Positions 16,113 through 22,656 of a stretch of 63,318 bases of DNA are shown piece after piece. Every line of letters begins with the position of its first letter. Position 1 is the first letter of the stretch. The position numbers were made by a program, and so were the translations under genes. Origin of the DNA: Treponema sp. (GTDB taxonomy: Bacteria; Spirochaetota; Spirochaetia; Treponematales; Treponemataceae); assembly GCA_024400955.1 (NCBI GenBank), contig JAKSLY010000012.1, positions 1-63,318 of the forward strand, given 5' to 3'. The notes under the pieces are model-generated. The model did not search any database, had not been told where the DNA came from, and saw nothing but the letters and a program-made list of their open reading frames with translations.

Positions 16113-16334
16113 ATGTTCATGACAAAGCGCCAGAAATTAAGCATTGACCTGGAAGAAGAATATGGCAACGGCCTCGCAGAAGGACGCATAGAAGGACGTC
16201 AGGAAGCCGAATCCCGCCTGCAGCCCATCATCGACCAGCAGTCGGACCAGATTAACAAACAAACAGACAAAATCAACCAGCAGGCTGCACGCATTGCAGA
16301 ACTTGAAAAGCTGCTTGAACAGACAAAGAACTAA
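16113..16334 (+). CDS. Stand-alone Rpn C-terminal cassette 3 (RpnS-like, divergent tail)
   Basis: 73 residues starting MFMTKRQKL, with AGGGGG at 16099-16104, 8 nt before the ATG. The first ~48 residues match cassettes 1 and 2. The tail then becomes TDKINQQAARIAELEKLL, a different coiled coil. It may be the original 3' end of the gene or an alternative tail. Its stop overlaps the 3' end of the minus-strand lipoprotein gene by 4 nt. Confidence 0.5.
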   Translation: MFMTKRQKLSIDLEEEYGNGLAEGRIEGRQEAESRLQPIIDQQSDQINKQTDKINQQAARIAELEKLLEQTKN

Positions 16335-18412
16335 TCCGTAATAACGACCACAATCTTTACAGACCAGGTATATTCTATGCCGCCGATTTTCTTTGATGCA
16401 GTGTAGACAAAATCGTAATTACCGTTGGCAAGGCTTGCAATTGCAATGCCGTTGAAGGTTGTCGCTACACCAAAGGTCGAAGTACCTGTTCGAGTTTCCT
16501 TATGCACTTGACTGCCAGACGAAGAAGTAACAACAATATCATAGCTGTCAAATCTTTCAGGAAAAACCTGTGATCCAGCCGTATATGGATCCGTATCTGT
16601 TGGTACGGTAACACTCACAAGCAGGTCCGTGTCTGCCCCGGCAGGAATCCTTGCCCTGCTTACGGTAATCGAACCAAGCTTGCCATAATTTCCGTTGGAA
16701 ACAACATTTGTTATGGCACCTGATTGTGTAATTTTGTAGGTAAACCAGTTCACATTCAAATCGTACTCAGAATTACCGGAAGGCCTTGAACAAGAACCTC
16801 CATACAAAGCATGAAGTTCAAGGTTATTGGTACCCGTATAGTTGGCACCTGATGCAAAACTTGTAAAACCGTTGGCATTATAAGACCACCCAGACAACAA
16901 TGAATTCTCTCGCTTTAATGAGGCATAAGGGTCGGTTGTGCTGTAGCCGTCTCCATTCCATACCTGGGTGTTAGCACCTGTATTCTGAACATAATAAATG
17001 GAACGTGAGCCATATACGGAAGCATAAGGAGCCGCCCAATAGGAACCTCCGTCAAGCAGGTACTTAATGCGGAACATGCCAACAGCCTGGGCACTTGTAC
17101 TGGAACCCGTAATGACAAAAGGATCAAGGGTATCGGTACCAACGGAATATGGAATGCCGGCAGCAGAAGAAGGAATTGTCACATAGCACCAGTCGGAAGG
17201 TGCCGAATTATTGCATGCACGGATGCGGGCTTGAAATTTTCTTCCAAGACTCAGCCATAATGTAAGCCCTTCGTTATTGCTTTCAAGGGAACCGTCGGCA
17301 CAAATTCCCATGTACTTGACAAGGCTGTTATATGAAAAAATCTTGCTGCTATTATATGTAGCCCATTCACTGGCACTCAAGGTATCCTGCCCATACCCAG
17401 TAACATCTGCAACCTGAAGTTCAAAATAGTTTTCGTTATTTGAATTATCTGTCCAAGCAAAATGAACCTTAAAGCTATCCTCGTGACCTGCCATATCCTG
17501 ACTGTCCTCAACATAGGTCGCAGTAAAATTCGAAGGAGCTGCAGGACTTGCACCAATAACATTGGGAATGTAAACAGTGGAAGTAAAGTCCCTTTTTGGA
17601 AGAAGAACAATGCAGTCAGACCATGTACCGCAAGGCTTTCCATTACTGTCAAAAAACTCAAAGCCAATGGAATAGTTGCCGCAAGTAATATTGGCATTAC
17701 CATAGAAATTATAGATGCTGCTTGGACCAAAGCTAACCGAATTACGGCTTACGAAAGTTGTTGTTCCAACATAATATACTTCATCCCCCCTAACAAGGTT
17801 TCTAAAGTACATATTGCAGGAATATCCAGAGGGAACCTGCCATTTTGTAGCCCCTCCATCGCTTGAAAGAACGAAATTTGCATTAATATGACATGTACCA
17901 GCCAAACCGTCCGTAGTCAGTGACACTGGAAGACTTGCCGCCGTTTCGCTCAAATCCGCCGTAAGATATCCAATCAGCGTTGCATTGCTAAGTATGGTGC
18001 TTTTATCCCAAGTGCCTACCGAATTGTTTACAACGGAAGGATTGGTTGAATGAACGCAAAAAACCGTCAGCTGCCAGTAGCCGCGTGGAATGTTTACGTT
18101 AAAGCTGTTTCCGCTAAGGCTAAATGAAGTCGGAGCCAATTTAGCTCCATTGCTGCTTGTCCCCGTAATATAAAAAGTTTCCTGGGCAAGGGACAGTGCG
18201 TCAGAAAACAGGGTTCTATTGCCAGCGCCAAAAAAGGAATCCAAGTTAGAAATTGAACCGAATAAAGTTTTCTCCCGGTCAGCATATTCTTCAATGGGGT
18301 CAACATCTTCGTCTGAGCCAAGCATGGTGCAGCCCGTAAAAGCCCCAAAGGGAATAAAGAGAGAAAAAATTATCGTACCCCAAACCACGAGGGCCAATTT
18401 TCTTGCATTCAT
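16331..18412 (-). CDS. Large surface lipoprotein, paralogue of the gene at 18643-20829
   Basis: About 693 residues. A signal peptide ends in a lipobox FGAFTGC, then a linker with acidic residues and a beta-rich Ser/Thr/Asn-rich body. A segment with PAAPSNFTATYVEDSQD...KVHFAWTDN...NENYFELQV reads like a fibronectin type III module and has a close counterpart in the next gene. Both proteins share the order hydrophilic N-region, LIGYLTADL/LIGYANVDL, RDxxSTVYIPNVIG-like segment, Fn3-like module and final ITD. I prefer MNARKLAL (18412) over the Met four codons upstream because it opens the signal peptide. No function is known; probably surface or periplasmic. Confidence 0.65.
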   Translation of the reverse strand: MNARKLALVVWGTIIFSLFIPFGAFTGCTMLGSDEDVDPIEEYADREKTLFGSISNLDSFFGAGNRTLFSDALSLAQETFYITGTSSNGAKLAPTSFSLSGNSFNVNIPRGYWQLTVFCVHSTNPSVVNNSVGTWDKSTILSNATLIGYLTADLSETAASLPVSLTTDGLAGTCHINANFVLSSDGGATKWQVPSGYSCNMYFRNLVRGDEVYYVGTTTFVSRNSVSFGPSSIYNFYGNANITCGNYSIGFEFFDSNGKPCGTWSDCIVLLPKRDFTSTVYIPNVIGASPAAPSNFTATYVEDSQDMAGHEDSFKVHFAWTDNSNNENYFELQVADVTGYGQDTLSASEWATYNSSKIFSYNSLVKYMGICADGSLESNNEGLTLWLSLGRKFQARIRACNNSAPSDWCYVTIPSSAAGIPYSVGTDTLDPFVITGSSTSAQAVGMFRIKYLLDGGSYWAAPYASVYGSRSIYYVQNTGANTQVWNGDGYSTTDPYASLKRENSLLSGWSYNANGFTSFASGANYTGTNNLELHALYGGSCSRPSGNSEYDLNVNWFTYKITQSGAITNVVSNGNYGKLGSITVSRARIPAGADTDLLVSVTVPTDTDPYTAGSQVFPERFDSYDIVVTSSSGSQVHKETRTGTSTFGVATTFNGIAIASLANGNYDFVYTASKKIGGIEYTWSVKIVVVITD

Positions 18413-18463
18413 CAAAAGGTGCATCCTTTATTAAATAATAAGCCAACCATGCGCGCACTGTGG

Positions 18464-18600
18464 CCTGTTACCCCGGAAAACGACTTGTCATCCCGGAAGG
18501 TAACCTGTCATCCCGGCCTTGAGCCGGGATCTGGTATTAATGTTGAAACACGATCAACATGACAGGTAACAAGCCAACATGACAACACCAGTTACAACAG
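18464..18600. repeat. Palindromic CCCGG repeat cluster
   Basis: Three direct repeats of about 14 bp (CCTGTTACCCCGGA, CTTGTCATCCCGGA, CCTGTCATCCCGGC) start at 18464, 18484 and 18504, an exact 20-bp period. The last opens a hairpin ATCCCGGC-CTTGA-GCCGGGAT at 18510-18530, and ATGACAGGT at 18559-18567 is an inverted match to ACCTGTCAT at 18503-18511. Sequences like TCATCCCGGCCTTGAGCCGG are a widespread interspersed repeat in many bacteria. Confidence 0.65.
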
Positions 18601-18642
18601 CCAGCCCAAACAGCTACAGCACGCAACATGGTATCAGGCTAA

Positions 18643-20829
18643 TTAGTCAGTGATTGTAAGGGTAATGTTACACTTACGTGTAATGGTGTTACCATTTACG
18701 ATAGCCTTACCTGTAACAACTACAGAGTAAGCACCGTTGTCATAGCCGCTTACGTCAACAGCACCAAAGGTGTTTGCACTGCCAAGGGCAGCCCCTGGCA
18801 TGCTCTGTGGAGTAGCTGCGTAAGAAAGGTCAGACTTAAACACTTCAAGTGTTACCGTATCAAACTTGATGTTGTTTGCACCGGTTGGCACGTTAACAGA
18901 GAAGACAATGGTTTCACTTCCAGTACCACCAATTGCCTTGCTTACGGTAATTGCACCGCTTGTATCCGTTGCACCACCGCAAGCACCTGTCTGAGTACCA
19001 GTCTTTGAACAAGCATAGCTTACGTAGCTTGGAAGAAGCTTGTAGTTTGCAGGGTCCGTAATGTCAATGCTGCCGCTGAGGCTGTATGTTACGGCTCCGT
19101 ACGTTGCATATACGGTTGCATTTGCCCAGCCTTCATAACCATCTGCCGTAAATGACTGACCAGTCTGTGAACCAGCCGTTGGAACAGCAGGTGTTGCAAC
19201 CCATGAAGCACTGATGTCAGCAACCTTTGAGTTAGCCTGCTGGCCAAGGTCAAGAACCCAGTTTGTTACAGTTGCGGAACCCTTAACAAGGCTGTCTGCA
19301 GCACTGTGGGTCGTATCAAAACCATCACCACCCCAAAGAGCCAGCTTGTCAGGAGATGCCGGATCATGGATGCTGTTGTATACAACCTTCGGAGAAGACT
19401 TTGTAACTCCTGAAGCAGGCTTGTAACGTCCGCCGTTAAGGTTGTATGCAAGACGGTAGCGGTTCATACACTTGTCTGCAGTAGTTGAAACTGCAAAGCA
19501 GCTGATGCCTGCTGCTGGAACGTTTGGAATTGTTGGCGCTGTTGTAGGTAAAGTAAGGTCAACCCATGCGGATTCACCAATGGCATTGACAGAACGGATC
19601 TGAGCCTGGTATTCGTGTCCAAGTTCAAGGTATACGGTACAGTCAGTGTTGTTTGCAAAGAGGGAACCGTCAACTCTTTCCGGAGCTTCGACAAAATACT
19701 TGAGGGTGTCAGACCTTGTACCTTTCTGAGTATAAAGCACTGTTGTAGCAGGCAAGGTACCAGGAATAGCACCGTTTAAAGTGCCATCAATTGGAATGAT
19801 CTGGAGTTCGTAGTACTTTTCATTTACCGGAGTGTTTGCCCACTGGAAGTGAACCTTGTAGAATCCAGTCCTTGGCACGTCTTCCGAATCCTTGTAGTAA
19901 ACTGCAGTAAATGATGCAGGGGCAGCTGGCTTCAAACCAATGATGTTAGGAATGTAAACATCCTGGGTTACAGAACGTCCAGGAAGAACCACAAGAATGT
20001 CCGACCATTCTCCAAATTCCTTATTTGATGCATCTAAAAATGTTACGGTAAAGTTGTATGTACCAGGCGCCACAGAACCAGGATTGAACTTTGCAGAACC
20101 TCCAGTAAATGATGGAGTTGCTGTAGCATCACTTGTACCGCCTGTAAGCTTTATTACATCTCCAGTAATAAGATTCCTAACGTTCATATTTACTGTTGCC
20201 CCTGTTCCAAGAATGTCAATGACAGTATTGGACCAAGGAGTTGCAGCGGCATTATTCTGAAGTTTTACGTCAAAATTAAGGGTACCCGGATTTGCAAGTC
20301 CATCTGGAGAAAGCTTAAAGCTGACTGTTGTGTTTGCAGTCGTTAGGTCAACGTTGGCATATCCAATGAGGATTGAACCGTCAATGATGTCAGAAACACC
20401 CCAACCCTCTACAGTTGCCTGAGTCGCAGTACTAGGAACTGCGAAAACCGTCAGGTCCCAGATGTCCGCATCGATAGTCTCAGTAAATGTACCCTGCCCA
20501 GTTGAGCCATAGATAGCTGTAGCAGGAGATACCGTAAGCTTCTTGTTTTTACCTGAATTAAACGTCTTACCAGTAATGGAAGTACCCCTCAAGAAATACT
20601 GGTAGTCATTAATATCAGTAAGATCAAGGGCGGCAGGCAAAATGGTACGTGTACCATTTGCAACACCGATGCTACCGCTGATGGTCCTCTGCTGGGATCC
20701 ATTTTCCACCATCTTATAAGAGTCGCTGTCATCAACAGTGGCGCTTTCAAACAGGTTGGAACAACCTGCCATGTAAATTGCAGCAGCAAAAGTGGCCGCA
20801 ATTCCAATCAGTTTGCGTGTCATTTTCAT
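18643..20829 (-). CDS. Large surface lipoprotein, paralogue of the gene at 16331-18412
   Basis: About 728 residues. The signal peptide has the lipobox IYMAGC; the mature protein is Thr/Gly/Asn-rich and beta-rich. A fibronectin-like module (KPAAPASFTAVYYKDSED...KVHFQWANT...NEKYYELQI) and the ending NITLTITD match the neighbouring gene, so the two arose by duplication. The start is set at the ATG at 20829 because GGAGG lies 5 nt before it; the GTG two codons upstream overlaps that site. The sequence is likely under diversifying selection, since the shared parts are short compared with the length. Confidence 0.65.
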   Translation of the reverse strand: MKMTRKLIGIAATFAAAIYMAGCSNLFESATVDDSDSYKMVENGSQQRTISGSIGVANGTRTILPAALDLTDINDYQYFLRGTSITGKTFNSGKNKKLTVSPATAIYGSTGQGTFTETIDADIWDLTVFAVPSTATQATVEGWGVSDIIDGSILIGYANVDLTTANTTVSFKLSPDGLANPGTLNFDVKLQNNAAATPWSNTVIDILGTGATVNMNVRNLITGDVIKLTGGTSDATATPSFTGGSAKFNPGSVAPGTYNFTVTFLDASNKEFGEWSDILVVLPGRSVTQDVYIPNIIGLKPAAPASFTAVYYKDSEDVPRTGFYKVHFQWANTPVNEKYYELQIIPIDGTLNGAIPGTLPATTVLYTQKGTRSDTLKYFVEAPERVDGSLFANNTDCTVYLELGHEYQAQIRSVNAIGESAWVDLTLPTTAPTIPNVPAAGISCFAVSTTADKCMNRYRLAYNLNGGRYKPASGVTKSSPKVVYNSIHDPASPDKLALWGGDGFDTTHSAADSLVKGSATVTNWVLDLGQQANSKVADISASWVATPAVPTAGSQTGQSFTADGYEGWANATVYATYGAVTYSLSGSIDITDPANYKLLPSYVSYACSKTGTQTGACGGATDTSGAITVSKAIGGTGSETIVFSVNVPTGANNIKFDTVTLEVFKSDLSYAATPQSMPGAALGSANTFGAVDVSGYDNGAYSVVVTGKAIVNGNTITRKCNITLTITD

Positions 20830-20919
20830 AGACACCTCCTTTTGTTTTGAACAGGGCGCTTACCCCTGTCCTGTTTTAGACCACGAAGCAAATTAACAAA
20901 GTTTAATTCACCTGTGTTC

Positions 20920-20983
20920 CTTGAAAAGAATAAGCAGAGCTTTTTCTTTTCAAGCAGAATAGAAATACGCAGTATTTCTATTC
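20920..20983. repeat. Two adjacent hairpins
   Basis: CTTGAAAAG (20920-20928) pairs with CTTTTCAAG (20946-20954), followed by a perfect 12-bp stem GAATAGAAATAC-GCA-GTATTTCTATTC (20957-20983). They lie in the leader or promoter region of the lipoprotein gene ending at 18643. Confidence 0.6.
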
Positions 20984-20986
20984 CCG

Positions 20987-21104
20987 TATGCGGCATTGCG
21001 AGAAAACTCCCGGGAACTCCCCTGACCATAGTCATTCCCATGCCGTGTTTTAAAGCCGCGGCTGGAGAAGTTCACTAAGAACCTTCTCGTAATGCCGCCG
21101 CATA
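20987..21104. repeat. Long imperfect palindrome with ~20-bp arms
   Basis: Left arm TATGCGGCATTGCGAGAA (20987-21004) pairs with TTCTCGTAATGCCGCCGCATA (21084-21104), with one 3-nt bulge and one mismatch. The 79 nt between contain CCGCGG and CCCGGG palindromes. It lies just after the stop of the 21111-21776 gene, so it may end that transcript or form a stable RNA. Confidence 0.6.
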
Positions 21105-21110
21105 ACAGCC

Positions 21111-21776
21111 TTATTTAGCGCTGTAGTCTTGCAAAGGCTCGTAAATCGACAGAGCGCTTACGTCCTTGTATTCCTTGCCAGTGCTGTCCTTCACGGTCAG
21201 AACCAGTTTGTAGGTTCCTGCAGGCATCAGCAAAGCCAAATCCGCCATGTACAGGTTGAGCATTTGATTCTGGACAGGAACAATCCCATTCATAACAATC
21301 TCTTCCTCGTAGGTTTCCGTTACGTTAACCCCCTGTACGTCTATACTTGTCCTTATGATCCTATAAATCTGCCATAGATAATATGAAGATTTTGGAGCAC
21401 TAATACAAAATGTTGCGTTTTTTGCGACAAGGTACTTTTCCTGGAGCATGCTGTCTTGGTTAAAGTCCTCGTCGCCTGGAACGGGATCTGGAGGTTTCTC
21501 CGTCAATGGCTCCTCTTTTTTTGTAAGATTGCTGTTATAGTCTTCCACCATTGTGTCGATGGTGTTGACGCACGAAGAATAATAGATTGATGTTGAACCA
21601 CACAGAACAAGCACAAGCACCAGGGAACCGGCACGCCTTAACACAGCCTTACCCAAGGTCTCTTGGCTTTTGATATGAGAAGAAATGGAAATGTCTGACA
21701 ACGCCCTTACAATCCTTGAAAGGCTCAGTTTTTCTTTCACTCTTAGTATTCCGTATGGACCAGATTCCCTTCCCAC
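21111..21776 (-). CDS. Putative lipoprotein of unknown function
   Basis: Up to 221 residues. A hydrophobic segment (SLVLVLVLCGSTSIYYSSC, about 51-69) ends in a possible lipobox, but it is preceded by ~50 residues, long for a signal peptide. The true start may therefore be internal. The reported start is GTG and no strong Shine-Dalgarno is seen. The mature part is rich in Pro/Glu, then beta strands. No family recognised. It precedes the paralogous lipoprotein pair on the same strand. Confidence 0.45.
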   Translation of the reverse strand: MGRESGPYGILRVKEKLSLSRIVRALSDISISSHIKSQETLGKAVLRRAGSLVLVLVLCGSTSIYYSSCVNTIDTMVEDYNSNLTKKEEPLTEKPPDPVPGDEDFNQDSMLQEKYLVAKNATFCISAPKSSYYLWQIYRIIRTSIDVQGVNVTETYEEEIVMNGIVPVQNQMLNLYMADLALLMPAGTYKLVLTVKDSTGKEYKDVSALSIYEPLQDYSAK

Positions 21777-21916
21777 CCATGCGTTTTAAGAGCATTTTAT
21801 TCGTCCGGTTACGTAAAATTCACCCGGACGTATCTATCCAGTTCATTTATCGGCAGGAGCCAGTTAATACTTTAGCGGTTTTTGGAAAATTTAAAAAATT
21901 TCTGGCAGTTACAATT

Positions 21917-21963
21917 ATACTTGCAAATATACTTGCAATTTTAAATAAAACTACTATTATAAT
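21917..21963 (+). promoter_or_regulatory. vapBC promoter with direct-repeat operator
   Basis: ATACTTGCAA occurs at 21917-21926 and again at 21929-21938, exactly 12 bp apart. The second copy contains the -35 TTGCAA (21933-21938). TATAAT lies at 21958-21963 after a 19-nt spacer. Direct repeats over the promoter fit autoregulation by the antitoxin. Confidence 0.5.
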
Positions 21964-21979
21964 AATATGGAGGTTCAAT

Positions 21980-22201
21980 ATGCCGCAGATTTCACTATAT
22001 GTTACAAACGACCAGCTCCTTAAAATAGAAAGGGAAGCACATGCAGAAAAATTGTCTCTGTCAAAGTGGGTTACCAGCAGGATAATGGAAAAACTGGAGC
22101 CCCACTATCCAGACAGCTGGGCAAACCTTTTTGGTTCCTTATCCGATTCATCACTATCACGTCCCGAGCAGCCAGAGCTTGAAGAACGGGAGGAATTTTG
22201 A
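21980..22201 (+). CDS. vapB: VapB-like antitoxin (ribbon-helix-helix type)
   Basis: 73 residues. QISLYVTNDQLLKIEREA followed by LSLSKWVTSRIMEKL has the short strand-helix-helix pattern of RHH/CopG-type DNA-binding antitoxins. The C-terminal tail, rich in Asp, Ser and Glu, would wrap the toxin. ATG at 21980 is chosen because GGAGGT precedes it; upstream in-frame codons look like intergenic DNA. The stop TGA overlaps the next start (TTGA), so toxin and antitoxin are coupled. Confidence 0.7.
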   Translation: MPQISLYVTNDQLLKIEREAHAEKLSLSKWVTSRIMEKLEPHYPDSWANLFGSLSDSSLSRPEQPELEEREEF

Positions 22202-22620
22202 CCTATTTTATTGATACAAATACGTGCATATATTTCTTAAACGGAAAATTTCCTTCAGTAAGAGAAAAATTCCTATCAATTTCACCTAGAGACATTAAGA
22301 TTTCGTCAGTAGTTAAAGGAGAACTTCTTCTGGGAGCCTTCAAAAGCAACGCAAGGGATAAAACAACGAATAAGGTGGAAGAATTCCTTAAGCCTTTTGA
22401 AATAGCAGAGTTTTCAAATTCAATGTCCTATGTCTATGCTGAAATAAGAAAAAATCTGGAACTTTCTGGAAAAATGATCGGTGCCAACGATCTATTCATT
22501 GCAGCAACAGCCTTACACGAAAATGCAACGCTAGTCACCCATAACACAGGTGAATTCTCACGAATTAAAGAACTTAAACTCGAAGACTGGGTAAGAGAAA
22601 AAAAACCGCCTGAAAACTAA
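22198..22620 (+). CDS. vapC: PIN-domain ribonuclease toxin (VapC)
   Basis: 140 residues forming one PIN domain. Acidic residues expected for Mg binding are in FIDTNTCIYFL (Asp6), SVVKGELLLGA (Glu in the second motif) and GANDLFIAATAL (Asp in the third), followed by THNTGEFSRI. The start is TTG at 22198, overlapping the antitoxin stop and preceded by GGGAGG. VapC toxins cleave tRNA or rRNA; the target is unknown here. Its last codons form the left arm of a terminator hairpin. Confidence 0.85.
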   Translation: MTYFIDTNTCIYFLNGKFPSVREKFLSISPRDIKISSVVKGELLLGAFKSNARDKTTNKVEEFLKPFEIAEFSNSMSYVYAEIRKNLELSGKMIGANDLFIAATALHENATLVTHNTGEFSRIKELKLEDWVREKKPPEN

Positions 22621-22652
22621 AGCACACTTCACATGAATGCTTTCAGGCGGTT
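22604..22652 (-). terminator. Terminator hairpin overlapping the vapC 3' end
   Basis: AACCGCCTGAAA (22604-22615) pairs with TTTCAGGCGGTT (22641-22652). On the minus strand it is followed by eight T and terminates the WD40 gene. On the plus strand the T-run is weak. Confidence 0.75.
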
Positions 22653-22656
22653 CTTA

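Larger units (their letters stand above)
15406..16334 (+). repeat. Three tandem copies of the Rpn C-terminal coding segment
   Basis: Copies span 15406-15733 (inside the gene), 15734-16040 and 16041-16334. Each begins with TCCTCGTCCGATTTTAC, and copies 2 and 3 start 1 nt after the TAA of the previous one. They are almost identical for ~220 bp and then differ in tail. Copy 1 has one more 21-bp heptad-coding unit than copy 2, and copy 3 switches to a different coiled-coil tail ending LEKLLEQTKN. Confidence 0.92.

Noticed and set aside
15406..16334. CRISPR-like or simple tandem repeat array
   Set aside because: The units are ~300 bp, protein coding and without spacers. The short 21-bp units inside encode coiled-coil heptads.
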